Source of the DNA: an uncultured Bacteroidales bacterium
GTDB lineage: Bacteria > Bacteroidota > Bacteroidia > Bacteroidales > UBA932
DNA length: 64,000 nucleotides
Assembly (NCBI GenBank): GCA_944326335.1
Contig: CALVDM010000004.1
Coordinates: forward strand, 47,826 to 111,825
Reading direction: 5' to 3'
Part shown: positions 16,903-29,796 of the stretch, piece after piece
How positions within the stretch are numbered: the stretch's first letter is position 1
Layout of the letters: the number at the start of each line of letters is the position of its first letter
The notes under the pieces: generated by a model
Told to the model about the DNA's origin: nothing
Database searches by the model: none
Seen by the model: only the letters and a program-made list of their open reading frames with translations
Position numbers and translations under genes: made by a program

Positions 16903-18609
16903 ATGAAGACAATATATAGAAACATAATCTGCATCGCTGCTGCACTCACTGCAGCCATAGGGGTTTCATCCTGCATCGGAGACCTCGACACCGTCCCGCG
17001 CAACCCGTACGACAAGGTGCCGGAGACGGCATACGGGACCGACGAGGCCGGATATCTGCAGGGGCTCACGAAACTCTATTTCCAGTTCATATCCAACGAC
17101 ACCAAGGACCTCCAGGTGTCGGACGGAGGCGCGTCGGAACTCATCAGGGCATTCTGGTCCGTGCAGGAGACGACAACGGACGAGGCCAAGTGCGCATGGG
17201 CAAACGATGCATGGGTGAGGGCATTGAACACCAACTCGTGGACGGAGGCGCAGAACGATGCCACGTATGCGGTCTACATCCGCACTCTCCAGGGCATCTC
17301 GTACGCGAATGAATTCCTGCGCCAGACCACCGATGCGAAACTCGATGAAAGGGGTGTCGGGGACGATGTCAGGGCCAAGGTCGCCCAGTTCAGGGCCGAA
17401 GCCCGCTTCCTGAGGGCATATTTCTACTGGATGGCCATAGACACGTTCGGGAATGTGCCGTTCATTACCGAAGAATCGGACTTCGGAGTCGGAGTGAACC
17501 CGAGACAGGGCACCCGCAAGGAGCTCTTCGATTTCTGCATCTCAGAGCTTACCGACCTCGCGTCGGACGGAAGCGCGATGCCGCAGGCACGGTCGCAGTA
17601 TCCTCGTGCCGACAAGGGCGCCGTCTACGGACTTCTCGCGAGGATGTATCTGAATGCCGAAGTCTATGCCGGTGTTGAAGGCGGAATGTGGGAAGAGGCC
17701 AAGGCAGCCTGTGAAGAGATTTTCAAAATGGGCTATGACCTCTGTCCTGACTATGCCGACCTTTTCAGGGGCGACAACGGTGAAAATCCGGACGCGCTCC
17801 AGGAAATCATCTTCGCTGCCGCATACGACGCCGAGCAGTCCCAGTCCTACGGAGGGACATCCTATCTGACATTGGCTGCCGTGGCATCCCAGGATGTCAT
17901 TGAAGAGACTGTCACGGGAGCCGGCGGAGAAGAGGAGGAAATCTCCTACTTCCCGAACGGCGTGAACAACGGCTGGGCAGGTATCAGGGTGCCTTACGAA
18001 TTCGTGTCGGCATATTTCGGAGTCTCGGAACAGGACTATGCCTCCGGTGAATACGAATGCGATGACGCGCGCGGAAAGATGTTCTACATCAAAGGCAGGA
18101 GCGAATCCATGGAAGGGAACCTCTACACATTCCTGAACGGATGGTCCTGCATCAAATTCAACAACGTGCCTCACGACACGGAGCCGGCGGAATGGGCTGA
18201 TGTCTCCGCCACAAAGGCATACAGCGACATAGACTACCCTCTCATCCGGCTCGGAGAAATATATCTGATATACGCCGAAGCATGCCTCGAACTCGGGGAA
18301 CTCACTGACGGGCTTCCTTACATCCGGAAACTTGCGGCAAGGGCAGGCATAGACGAGCCTACCGGATATACCGAAAGCACACTCATAGCTGAACGCGCGA
18401 GAGAACTGTACTGGGAAGGCCACCGCCGCACCGACCTCATCCGCTTCGACAGGTTCCACAGCGGCACATATCTCTGGCCATACAAGGGTGGGGAATCGTT
18501 CGGCGGACAGGCGTTCGATGCATACAAGGATTTGTTCGCGATACCTCCTACTGACCTTGCGGCCAATGTGGAAATACACCAGAACCCCGGCTATGCACAG
18601 ACATTCTAA
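16903..18609 (+). CDS. susD: SusD-like starch-binding surface lipoprotein
   Basis: A 568-residue lipoprotein capping SusC. The lipid cysteine is in GVSSCIGDLD (about residue 25). The SusD/RagB architecture is plain: TPR-type helices with FRAEARFLRAYFYWM (about 165-180), a variable ligand region in the middle, and the C-terminal block AERARELYWEGHRRTDLIRF followed by LFAIPPTDL. Aromatic-rich ligand residues cannot be assigned without alignment. It is 11 bp after susC and 18 bp before the SusE-like gene, consistent with one operon. Confidence 0.93.
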   Translation: MKTIYRNIICIAAALTAAIGVSSCIGDLDTVPRNPYDKVPETAYGTDEAGYLQGLTKLYFQFISNDTKDLQVSDGGASELIRAFWSVQETTTDEAKCAWANDAWVRALNTNSWTEAQNDATYAVYIRTLQGISYANEFLRQTTDAKLDERGVGDDVRAKVAQFRAEARFLRAYFYWMAIDTFGNVPFITEESDFGVGVNPRQGTRKELFDFCISELTDLASDGSAMPQARSQYPRADKGAVYGLLARMYLNAEVYAGVEGGMWEEAKAACEEIFKMGYDLCPDYADLFRGDNGENPDALQEIIFAAAYDAEQSQSYGGTSYLTLAAVASQDVIEETVTGAGGEEEEISYFPNGVNNGWAGIRVPYEFVSAYFGVSEQDYASGEYECDDARGKMFYIKGRSESMEGNLYTFLNGWSCIKFNNVPHDTEPAEWADVSATKAYSDIDYPLIRLGEIYLIYAEACLELGELTDGLPYIRKLAARAGIDEPTGYTESTLIAERARELYWEGHRRTDLIRFDRFHSGTYLWPYKGGESFGGQAFDAYKDLFAIPPTDLAANVEIHQNPGYAQTF

Positions 18610-18627
18610 ACAACAGGACAAGATACA

Positions 18628-21555
18628 ATGAGAGCATCAGGATACATAATGACAATCGCTGCGGCCGCAGCCGTTTCCTATGGCTGCCAGCAGCTGGAAG
18701 AGATGAGGACATACGCGCCCGAGGATGTGCTCCCGCCGGTGCTGAATCCTCTCGACATTGACGGGATTGCCGTGACCGGAGACAATCTCGACGAGACCGT
18801 GACATTCGTATGGGATGCTGCCGACTTCGGGGTGAGGGCACAGGTCAACTATGCCATAGACGCGGAGTACGACGGACAGGACGGTCAGACAAGAAGGGTG
18901 AACATACAGTCCGGAATCACAGACACTTTCCTTGAGATGACATACGAGGAAGTGAACTACATAACCGGCCTCGAGGCCGATCTCGGAGGCCTCGGTGTCC
19001 CGCTCGAGACTCCGAGCCGCGTGAGGTTCTATGTAGGGGCATCGGTCGGCAACAGCATGGACGTCTACTGGTCAGCTCCGCGTGAACTGGAACTGACGGT
19101 GATTTATGCGGAGCCGAGATACCCGAACGTGTGGGTCATCGGGAAATACTCCAACTGGGACCATGCCAGGTCGCAGTACCTCTTCAGTTTCGGGAACAAC
19201 AACGAATACAACGGAATCATCGACTTCGGGGTCAATGCCGTCGACAACAACGGGGGCTCGGCCGACGATGTCGGCTTCAAGATAACCGGAGCCGCCACAT
19301 GGAACAACGCCACCGGGAACTGGGGCGCAGGTGCCGACAGGGCGGAAGCTGAAGACGGGGAAATCCAGCTCGTGAACAACGGAGGGAACATCGCCAACGT
19401 CTATTCCAAACGCTACTACAGTTTTGCGTTCAACAGCACCACACTTGTGCTCACAAGGGAATATGCTTTCGACAGGCTTGTCGTCTACGGTTCCGCAATA
19501 GGCTCGCAGGAGCAGACAATGAACTTCAACACCATCGACCAGAAATTCTGGCTCGATGCGGTCCTGACGGACGGGGAACTCAGTTTCGCCCTCGCTGACG
19601 GAGCTGAACGCACCGTGCTCGGCTCCACGACGGCAGGCATCCTCGACGACTCGGGGACACCTGTGACAGCCACCGGGGGCAGCTGGCGCATCTACGTGAA
19701 CCTCAACAACCCTGACGAAAGGACCTACGAACTGAATGCGGAAGACTACGGCAAGGAAGTCGAGGAGGAGGAAGAGATAACAGACCCGACAGGCCACACC
19801 TGGGGAATCACGGGAAGCGCGATAAACGACTGGGGCAACGAGATTGACCCGGAGACTGAAGAGGCCGTCCCTGACCTTCCCATGGTGCTCGACGGCGACT
19901 ACTACGTCCGCAGGAACGTGCATCTCGGGGCCTACGACCCTGACTCGCAGAGCGGGGAGCAGTTCAAGATAAGGTTCGACAACAGCTGGAACGACAGCGA
20001 GACAAACGAGAACCTGAGTTTCGGAGGAGCTGCGGACCCGACAGGCATCACACCAGGGGACGGTATCCAGCTGACAAGGGGCGGAGGCAATCTCTACGTG
20101 ACAGAGGAAGGCGACTATGACATCTACTTCAACGAAGACAAGGGCTTCATCCATATCCGCCAGGCAGGAAAGGATGCTCCGGGAGACGTATCCTGGGGAA
20201 TCGCCGGGTCATTCACAGGCTGGGCGGCCGGAAATGACCGCGTCATGACGAAGGCGGAAAGCGCAGATGCCGAATACTACATCATCGAAGACCTCGAACT
20301 CACGACCGAAGACAGCTTCAAGTTCAGGGAAGGCAACGCATGGCAGAACGACTACGGCAACCAGCTTGGCGGGGCTTCAGATGAAGGTATCGCAGCAGGC
20401 ACGGCCGTCAACCTTGTCAGAAGCTCTGCATCGGCGGACATGTCGGTGGCGGAGGACGGAGTCTATGATGTCGTCCTTTATCCGGACCAGTCGATGGCTT
20501 ATTTCATAAAGTCAGACACGGATTTCGACATCCCGCAGAAAGTGTCCTGGGGCATCACGGGAGATGTCACGGCATGGCTCGAGAACAAGGACCTGCTCAT
20601 GGACGAGGAAGACGGCTACTTCGTGTTCAAGGGCCTCGAACTTGCCGAAGGGTCGGAGCTGCGTCTGAGATACGGCAACAACGACAGGAACAGGAGCTTC
20701 GGATTCCAGACCACTACCGACGTGCAGGCATCATCCGACGCCCATCTGATGACGGCCGCAGGACAAGGCCGCATCCGGATTGCCGCTGCCGGGGAATATG
20801 ACATATACCTCTACGAGGAATACGGAATCCTGTACATCCTGGAAGCCGGCTCGGACGCTCCGGACGCATTCAGCTTCGGCATACAGGCAAACATGACGGA
20901 AGGCATGCCGGACCTCACAATGATACGCAACGGAGACTACTTCGTCTGCAAGAACGTCTGGTTCCCTCAAGGTGCGGAAAACTGGATGAAGATAAGGGTC
21001 AGCAGCAATGACGGCATCACATGGGGCGGTGAGTACATAGACTACGACACGCCTGTGGAGGCTGTCCTCGGAGGCGGACCGGTAGTGCTCAAGGACGGAC
21101 GCTTCGGAGCCTATGATGTGTGGTTCAGCTTCAACAACGAGATGATATACATAATGACACCGGGAAAACACCCGTCGCAGGCTGAGGGTTCAGAGGCCGC
21201 TGACTGGGGAATCGTCGGGGCCTTCAACGGCTGGGGAGACTCCGGCACAGACCTCAAGATGACCCTGGAAGGCGACCGGTACGTCTACCGCGGACTGACA
21301 TTCGCGGCGGAAAACGACCCTGCCACCAACTCCAACGCAATCAAGATAAGACTTGGCGGCTCATGGGACGCAGGAGGCAACATGGGGGCTGAAGGACAGG
21401 ATGTCGAGGCCACGCCGGGAGAGCCTGTACAGCTGATAAACGACGGAGGGTCGAAAAACATAATCATCCCGCAGGGAACGTTCGACATTTATTTCGATGA
21501 CGGACAGAACACCTTATGGGTCATGCCTTCGGGACAGACTCCGGCAGGGAACTGA
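18628..21555 (+). CDS. Expanded SusE/SusF-like multi-domain starch-binding lipoprotein
   Basis: A 975-residue surface lipoprotein (lipid cysteine about residue 20, YGCQQLEE with acidic residues after it). An N-terminal SusE-type Ig-like domain (about 35-155) is followed by repeated SusE/SusF carbohydrate-binding units starting near residues 167, 285, 390, 521, 639, 749 and 859. Most begin W-G-I-x-G-x-F-x-x-W and end in G-x-Y-D-I-Y-F; units 2 and 6 are divergent. B. thetaiotaomicron SusE and SusF are under 500 residues with two and three such units, so this looks like one long replacement for both. Acidic throughout. Confidence 0.85.
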   Translation: MRASGYIMTIAAAAAVSYGCQQLEEMRTYAPEDVLPPVLNPLDIDGIAVTGDNLDETVTFVWDAADFGVRAQVNYAIDAEYDGQDGQTRRVNIQSGITDTFLEMTYEEVNYITGLEADLGGLGVPLETPSRVRFYVGASVGNSMDVYWSAPRELELTVIYAEPRYPNVWVIGKYSNWDHARSQYLFSFGNNNEYNGIIDFGVNAVDNNGGSADDVGFKITGAATWNNATGNWGAGADRAEAEDGEIQLVNNGGNIANVYSKRYYSFAFNSTTLVLTREYAFDRLVVYGSAIGSQEQTMNFNTIDQKFWLDAVLTDGELSFALADGAERTVLGSTTAGILDDSGTPVTATGGSWRIYVNLNNPDERTYELNAEDYGKEVEEEEEITDPTGHTWGITGSAINDWGNEIDPETEEAVPDLPMVLDGDYYVRRNVHLGAYDPDSQSGEQFKIRFDNSWNDSETNENLSFGGAADPTGITPGDGIQLTRGGGNLYVTEEGDYDIYFNEDKGFIHIRQAGKDAPGDVSWGIAGSFTGWAAGNDRVMTKAESADAEYYIIEDLELTTEDSFKFREGNAWQNDYGNQLGGASDEGIAAGTAVNLVRSSASADMSVAEDGVYDVVLYPDQSMAYFIKSDTDFDIPQKVSWGITGDVTAWLENKDLLMDEEDGYFVFKGLELAEGSELRLRYGNNDRNRSFGFQTTTDVQASSDAHLMTAAGQGRIRIAAAGEYDIYLYEEYGILYILEAGSDAPDAFSFGIQANMTEGMPDLTMIRNGDYFVCKNVWFPQGAENWMKIRVSSNDGITWGGEYIDYDTPVEAVLGGGPVVLKDGRFGAYDVWFSFNNEMIYIMTPGKHPSQAEGSEAADWGIVGAFNGWGDSGTDLKMTLEGDRYVYRGLTFAAENDPATNSNAIKIRLGGSWDAGGNMGAEGQDVEATPGEPVQLINDGGSKNIIIPQGTFDIYFDDGQNTLWVMPSGQTPAGN

Positions 21556-21576
21556 CAATCTAAAATCGTATAGTAT

Positions 21577-24195
21577 ATGAAAAGATATATCACAGCAATT
21601 TTTCTGTCGGTCCTTGCAGCCGCATTCACCGGCTGTACGGACTTGTCCGAGGAACTTCCGGCAAGCAATCTGACCGTTTCCTCCACATCACTGTGGTTCG
21701 ATGCCGGAGGCGGGAGGCAGATGCTTGAGATAAGGACATACGCGGGTTCCTGGAGCATCTCGCAGGACACCGGGTCCATGGAATGGTGCACGCTGGACAA
21801 GACATCCGGCTCCACCTCATCCTCGTTCTACGTAGAGACTGACGCCAATCCGGACCAGGAGCGTACCGGGGAACTCGTCATCTCGGCTCCGGGATGCGAC
21901 CCGGTGACGATAACCCTTACCCAGAACGGCGCGGCAGACGAGCAGATGACGATAACGCCGGAGAACCCGGATGCCGACCAGCCCATGACGATACTGTACA
22001 AGCCTGAAGAGAGCTCGCCTCTCTATGACTACAGCGGCGACGTCTATGTGCATATCGGAATCGTGGAAGGAGACTACTGGAAATTCACTCCGGCCACTAC
22101 CGAGACCAACGCGGAGAAATGCAGGATGACAGCCGTCGGGGACAACACCTGGACTCTCGAACTCACGCCGACAATACGGGAATGGTTCGGCTCCGGGGAA
22201 GCGGAGGTCTCGAAGCTCGGGCTCCTGATACGCAGCGAGGACCACAGTCTCTCGGCCTTCAGAAAGGATTACTACATTTCCGTCACTGACAGCAAATGCG
22301 CCCTTGTACACGGGGAACCTGTGGAAGAAGCTGTTCCGGACGGATGCGACTACGGAATCAACTATAATGAAGACGGCTCCGTGACATTCGTTTTCGCGGC
22401 CTACAACAGAGCCTGGTGGAACGAGGCTCCGGAAGCCAAGACCATAAGGTGCTTCGACTGGTGCTACCTCATAGGGGACTTCAACGACTGGCTTCCATCC
22501 TCGGAATATGCCATGAAATGGGACAAGGAGAGAGGCGCGTGGTGGTACACCCTCACAGGCATCGACCCTACTCGGGAATACATGTTCCAATACTATATCG
22601 GCAAGGATGGCGGGGACAGCGGAGAAGATATCCAGATGAGGCTTTCCGACCCGTTCACGAAGATAGTGTACACCCAGGACGACCAGTACATATCCTCGTC
22701 CACATATCCCGGCCTCCCGGAATATCCGTCACTCACGACCGGGATAGTCTCGGCCTTCCGTGTGCAGCAGGATGAATACGACTGGCAGAACGACGGCTTC
22801 ACCATAAGGGATGAGAACGACATGCTCATATACGAGCTCCTGCTCCGTGACTTTTCAGAGTCGGGTGACCTCGAAGGTGCGATGGAGCATCTGGAGTATC
22901 TGAAGACACTCGGAGTGGACGCGATAGAACTGATGCCTGTACAGGAGTTCGACGGGAACGACAGTTGGGGATACAACCCGTATTCGCACTTCGCTCTCGA
23001 CAAATCCTACGGCACTCTGCAGCAGTACAAGGAATTTGTGGACAGGGCCCACGGACTCGGGATGGGAGTCATCGTGGACGTGGTCTACAACCACATGACC
23101 GGCAACAGCACCCTTGCGAAAATGTTCTGGAGCACCGAGACAAACAACGTGACTGCGGAGAACCCGTGGTTCAACGAGCATGCACCTTCGGGTTATTCTG
23201 TTTTCCATGACCTGAACCATGAAAACGAGTTCGTGCGCCAGTATGTGGAGAAGAGCCTGATGTATCTTGTCACGGAATATCATGTGGACGGGTTCCGCTT
23301 TGACGTGTCCGGCAGCTTCAACTGGAGCGACGCGGACCCTGTAGGGCAGCGCATTGAGATTTTCACCCGCTACTATAACACCCTGTGCCGGGAAAGCGTG
23401 GCCGCCGGAAGGCCGAAGCCTGTCGTCATACTCGAGCACTGGCAGGGGGAAGACGAGGAGAAGCAGCTTGCGAACCTCGGGATGCACTGCTGGCGCAACA
23501 CCAATGCCGCCTATTGCCAGGCCGCGATGGGATATGTGGACGGAAGCGAACTCTGGAATGTCTGGTCGGGAAACAACTGGATGAAGCACGGGGGATATGT
23601 CTCCTACGCCGAGAGCCACGACGAGGAGAGGATGCAGGCCAAGATAAAGGACTACTCGGTATCCCTGCTCAAGGACAATTTGGCTGAAAGGATGAAGCGC
23701 AGCTCGCTCGCAGGCGCGTTCCTGCTGACAGTGCCTGGGCCGAAGATGCTGTGGCAGTTCCAGGAACTCGGCTACGACTACTCGATAGACTACGGAGGAA
23801 GGACCTCCAAGAAGCCTCTGCATTGGGATTACCTTGAAATCCCCGAAAGGAAGGCGGTCTATGACAATTATGCAAGCCTCATGAAGTTCAGGCACGACAA
23901 CCCTGACCTTTTCACCGGGGACGCCAGCTTCTCTTGGCAGGTAGGCTACGACAACTGGACCACCGGACGCTTCATCACATGCACGAACGGCAGCAAGACA
24001 TTCATCGTGGCCGGCAATTTCGACACCCAGGCCAGAAGACTCTATGTGGAGGCGCCTTCTGCCGGGACATGGACAAATTATCTCGACCCGTCGGACTCGT
24101 ACACTGCCACCACCGCCGGTGAACGCATGGAGATTTCCCTCGGGCAGGGAGAATACAAACTGCTTGTGAATTTCGACTATAGCGCAGACAACTGA
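21577..24195 (+). CDS. GH13 alpha-amylase/pullulanase-type surface lipoprotein with BACON and CBM48-like domains
   Basis: An 872-residue lipoprotein (cysteine in FTGCTDLSEE, with acidic residues following as in surface-export signals). A BACON-like domain lies at about 30-115, then a beta domain (about 120-240) that may be DUF4961, a CBM48-like module (about 295-370, CYLIGDFNDW) and a GH13 barrel (about 410-790). Catalytic residues are D576 (GFRFDVSG), E620 (VILEHWQG) and D682 (AESHDEER). It is 21 bp after the SusE-like gene. It probably performs the initial surface attack on starch or branched glucan; endo- versus debranching activity cannot be told from sequence. Confidence 0.87.
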   Translation: MKRYITAIFLSVLAAAFTGCTDLSEELPASNLTVSSTSLWFDAGGGRQMLEIRTYAGSWSISQDTGSMEWCTLDKTSGSTSSSFYVETDANPDQERTGELVISAPGCDPVTITLTQNGAADEQMTITPENPDADQPMTILYKPEESSPLYDYSGDVYVHIGIVEGDYWKFTPATTETNAEKCRMTAVGDNTWTLELTPTIREWFGSGEAEVSKLGLLIRSEDHSLSAFRKDYYISVTDSKCALVHGEPVEEAVPDGCDYGINYNEDGSVTFVFAAYNRAWWNEAPEAKTIRCFDWCYLIGDFNDWLPSSEYAMKWDKERGAWWYTLTGIDPTREYMFQYYIGKDGGDSGEDIQMRLSDPFTKIVYTQDDQYISSSTYPGLPEYPSLTTGIVSAFRVQQDEYDWQNDGFTIRDENDMLIYELLLRDFSESGDLEGAMEHLEYLKTLGVDAIELMPVQEFDGNDSWGYNPYSHFALDKSYGTLQQYKEFVDRAHGLGMGVIVDVVYNHMTGNSTLAKMFWSTETNNVTAENPWFNEHAPSGYSVFHDLNHENEFVRQYVEKSLMYLVTEYHVDGFRFDVSGSFNWSDADPVGQRIEIFTRYYNTLCRESVAAGRPKPVVILEHWQGEDEEKQLANLGMHCWRNTNAAYCQAAMGYVDGSELWNVWSGNNWMKHGGYVSYAESHDEERMQAKIKDYSVSLLKDNLAERMKRSSLAGAFLLTVPGPKMLWQFQELGYDYSIDYGGRTSKKPLHWDYLEIPERKAVYDNYASLMKFRHDNPDLFTGDASFSWQVGYDNWTTGRFITCTNGSKTFIVAGNFDTQARRLYVEAPSAGTWTNYLDPSDSYTATTAGERMEISLGQGEYKLLVNFDYSADN

Positions 24196-24196
24196 T

Positions 24197-25540
24197 ATGA
24201 AAAAATTATTCATCATGGCCGCCGTTGCCGTGGCGGCCATCTTTTCAGTGATTTCAATCACGGGCTGCTCTGAAAGGGAAGCCCGGATTCCCGTACATCC
24301 GGACTGGTCATACAATTCGGTCATCTACGAAATGAATGTGCGCCAGTACACTCCGGAAGGTACATTCAATGCAGCTGCGGAAGAGCTCCCGAGACTGCAG
24401 AAACTCGGTGTGGACGTCATCTGGCTCATGCCGATATATCCGATTGGGGTCGAGCAGCGCAAAGGCACACTCGGCTCCTACTATGCAATCTCGGACTACT
24501 GCGCGACGAACCCTGAATTCGGCACGATGGCTGATTTCGACGCCTTCCTGGACAAGGCGCACAAGGCTGGATTCAAGGTGATTCTGGACTGGGTGGCCAA
24601 CCACACTTCCCCGGATGCGGTATGGGAATCCGGGAAACCGGCCGACTGGTATGTGCGGGACTCTCTCGGGAACACGGTGACGCAGTACGACTGGACAGAC
24701 ATCGCCGAGTTGAACTACGACAACCACGACATGCGCGAGGAGATGCGCCGCTCGATGAGATTCTGGCTCGACAAGGGAGTGGACGGATTCCGCTGCGACA
24801 TGGCATGCGAAGTGCCGCTCGATTTCTGGAAGGAGACCATCCCTGCACTGCGTGAAGAATACCCGGGCATCTTCTTCCTTGCAGAAGGAGAGAATCCGGA
24901 GCTTCACGACGGAGCGTTCGACGCTTCTTACGCATGGGAGCTCCACCACCTTATGAACGACATCGCCCAGGGGAAGAAAGGAGCTGCAGACCTGAAGGCA
25001 TATATCGCGAAAGATGCACAGACATGTCCTCCTGAAGCATTCAGGCTCATGTTCACATCAAATCACGATGAAAATTCATGGGCAGGCACCGAGTTCGAGA
25101 GGATGGGGGATGCCGCGGATGTCATGGCCCTGCTCACATTCGTGCTTCCGTCAGGACAGCCGCTCATATACACCGGACAGGAGACAGGCTACGACCACAG
25201 ATTCGAATTCTTCGAGAAGGACCCGGTGCCGGCATGGGAGTGGAATACGCGCTCGGACTTCTACAGGAGTCTTGTGGAACTCAGGCACTCCCACAAGGCC
25301 CTCGCCGCAGGTGAGAAAGGAGGAAAGATGGAATATCTGCAGACGGACGGTGATGCAGACCTGCTGTTCTTTTCAAGGACTGTCCCCGGCGACACCGTAA
25401 CCGTGGCTGCAAACCTTTCGGACAAGGCTGCGGAAATCACTGTTCCGGCAGGCGGGAAAAGGACGGAATATTTCACAGGCAAGGAATACGAAGGCGGGGA
25501 TACGGCACGGCTGGAACCGTGGGGCTACATGGTCTTCTGA
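24197..25540 (+). CDS. GH13 alpha-amylase family lipoprotein
   Basis: A 447-residue minimal GH13 enzyme with a lipoprotein signal (ISITGCSEREAR). It consists of the catalytic barrel and a short C-terminal beta domain: IYEMNVRQYTPEG near the N-terminus, nucleophile D201 (GFRCDMAC), acid/base E230 (FLAEGE) and D291 (TSNHDENSW). The ATG begins 1 bp after the preceding stop, so translation is likely coupled. Compact size and lack of binding modules suggest action on soluble maltodextrins in the periplasm or at the inner face, but that is inferred. Confidence 0.88.
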   Translation: MKKLFIMAAVAVAAIFSVISITGCSEREARIPVHPDWSYNSVIYEMNVRQYTPEGTFNAAAEELPRLQKLGVDVIWLMPIYPIGVEQRKGTLGSYYAISDYCATNPEFGTMADFDAFLDKAHKAGFKVILDWVANHTSPDAVWESGKPADWYVRDSLGNTVTQYDWTDIAELNYDNHDMREEMRRSMRFWLDKGVDGFRCDMACEVPLDFWKETIPALREEYPGIFFLAEGENPELHDGAFDASYAWELHHLMNDIAQGKKGAADLKAYIAKDAQTCPPEAFRLMFTSNHDENSWAGTEFERMGDAADVMALLTFVLPSGQPLIYTGQETGYDHRFEFFEKDPVPAWEWNTRSDFYRSLVELRHSHKALAAGEKGGKMEYLQTDGDADLLFFSRTVPGDTVTVAANLSDKAAEITVPAGGKRTEYFTGKEYEGGDTARLEPWGYMVF

Positions 25541-25567
25541 CCTCCCGCAAAATTCAAGGACACGATA

Positions 25568-27502
25568 ATGGACATGTTTTCAAGAAATATATTGATGGCG
25601 ACATTTGCGGCAGGGCTTGTCTCTTGCGCAGGACATACGCATTTCGACCCGGCCTCGGTGGAAGATGCCGGAGACAGGATAGCGCATCTTGAACCGCTCT
25701 CGTGGTGGACCGGAATGAAGACGCCCCTCCAACTCATGATACACGGGGAAGACATTTCCTCATACAGCATCAGGATAGAGGGAGGACACGGGGTGGAAGT
25801 GACCGGAGTGCACAAGGCGGACAGCCCTGACTACCTTTTCGCAGACGTGGAGGTGGCGGATGATGCGAAGCCGGGGACATACTGGATAGTGTTCAGCGGT
25901 AAGGACGGCTCTTTCAAATACTCCTACGATATAGCCGCAAGGAAAGACGGTACGGCGCAGAGGAAAAGCTTCTCGACAGCCGACATGATATACCTGATAA
26001 TGCCGGACCGCTTCGCAAACGGCGACCCTTCCAACGACTCCACCCCCGATACGGAAGAAAAGGCTGACAGGGAAGCGTTCTTCGGACGCCACGGCGGGGA
26101 CATAAAAGGCATAATCGACCATCTCGACTACATCGCAGACCTCGGGGCCACGGCCATCTGGAGCACGCCGCTCCTCCTCGACAACGAGCCGGAGGGGTCC
26201 TACCACGGCTATGCCTGTGCCGACTACTACCGCATAGACCCGAGGTTCGGCACCAACGGGCTCTACCGGGAGTTCGTGGACCAGGCTCACGGGAAAGGGC
26301 TGAAGGTGATAATGGACATAGTCACCAACCACTGCGGCACAGCCCACTGGTGGATGAAGGACCTCCCCTTCAAGGACTGGGTACACCAGTTCCCCGAGTA
26401 CACCGGCACCAACATCTGCTTCTCGACCAACATGGACCCGAACGCCTCCAGATACGACCTCATGCTTCAGGAAAGCGGCTGGTTCGTGCCGTCCATGCCG
26501 GACATGAATCTGGACAACCCGTTCGTGCTCAACTACTTCACGCAATGGGCAGTGTGGTGGGCCGAATATGCGGGACTCGACGGCTTCCGCGTGGACACCT
26601 ATCCGTACAACGAGAAAAATGCCATGAGCAGATGGTGCGCCGCAATCCTTGAGGAATATCCGGACTTCAACATAGTCGGGGAATGCTGGACTTCTTCCAT
26701 ACCTCAGCTGGCATATTGGCAGGGCGGGAACAGGAACAGGGACGGGTTCGACTCGCATCTTCCTTCCATCATGGATTTCCCTCTGCAGGAAGCCATCTGG
26801 AAAGGGCTGTCCACGAGCTCCACGGCCTGGGGAGAAGGGATGGTGAGGATATACGACTGCCTGTCGCACGATTTCGTCTATCACGACCTGTCCCGGATGA
26901 TGATATTCGCCGGCAACCACGACATGGACCGCATAGGAGATGTCCTCGGGCACAATGCGGACAGGCAGAAAATCGTCATGGCCATGATGGCCACGATGAG
27001 AGGCATTCCGCAGATATTCTACGGAGACGAGATGATGTTCGTCTCGAAAGACAGGGCCCAGGGACACGGAGGGCTCAGGGTGGACTTCCCCGGAGGATGG
27101 CCCGGAGACAGGACAGACCTCTTTTCTTCAGCAGGCCGTGCGGCAGCAAAGGTGAACACGGACGGGAAACCGGTTCCGGAAGGTTTTGCCGCAGAGATGC
27201 ACGACTACACCAGGACACTCTTCCAGTGGCGCAAGGGAAAGCCTGTCATCCACAACGGAAAGACCCTGCACTTCCTCTCGCGCGACAACACATACGCATA
27301 TTTCCGCTATGACGACACGGATGCCGTGTTCGTGTTCATAAACAACTCCCGCGGGAAGAAGCACATACCATGGTCTCACTATGCCGAGATAGCCGACGGG
27401 CTCCATGACGGGCGCAACGTAATCACCGGAGAGGCCGCGGAAGTGAACGACTCAACCGTAGTCGGGCCACGGCAGGTGCTCGTGGTGGAATACAGAAGAT
27501 AG
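25568..27502 (+). CDS. SusA-like neopullulanase/cyclomaltodextrinase (GH13)
   Basis: A 644-residue GH13 enzyme. An N-terminal beta domain (about 30-125) of the cyclomaltodextrinase/neopullulanase kind precedes the barrel, which opens with IYLIMPDRFANGDPSND. Catalytic residues are D343 (GFRVDTYP), E372 (IVGECWTSS) and D452 (FAGNHDMDRI). B. thetaiotaomicron SusA (about 617 residues) is its nearest known model and is soluble in the periplasm. Here the signal ends in a good lipobox, GLVSCAG, so this homologue is probably membrane-anchored. Starts at codons 1 and 3 are both possible. Confidence 0.87.
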   Translation: MDMFSRNILMATFAAGLVSCAGHTHFDPASVEDAGDRIAHLEPLSWWTGMKTPLQLMIHGEDISSYSIRIEGGHGVEVTGVHKADSPDYLFADVEVADDAKPGTYWIVFSGKDGSFKYSYDIAARKDGTAQRKSFSTADMIYLIMPDRFANGDPSNDSTPDTEEKADREAFFGRHGGDIKGIIDHLDYIADLGATAIWSTPLLLDNEPEGSYHGYACADYYRIDPRFGTNGLYREFVDQAHGKGLKVIMDIVTNHCGTAHWWMKDLPFKDWVHQFPEYTGTNICFSTNMDPNASRYDLMLQESGWFVPSMPDMNLDNPFVLNYFTQWAVWWAEYAGLDGFRVDTYPYNEKNAMSRWCAAILEEYPDFNIVGECWTSSIPQLAYWQGGNRNRDGFDSHLPSIMDFPLQEAIWKGLSTSSTAWGEGMVRIYDCLSHDFVYHDLSRMMIFAGNHDMDRIGDVLGHNADRQKIVMAMMATMRGIPQIFYGDEMMFVSKDRAQGHGGLRVDFPGGWPGDRTDLFSSAGRAAAKVNTDGKPVPEGFAAEMHDYTRTLFQWRKGKPVIHNGKTLHFLSRDNTYAYFRYDDTDAVFVFINNSRGKKHIPWSHYAEIADGLHDGRNVITGEAAEVNDSTVVGPRQVLVVEYRR

Positions 27503-29746
<2,244 letters not shown>

Positions 29747-29796
29747 CTGAAAACCAAAGAACATATGATAATTAACCTGTTAAAATTTAAAACATC

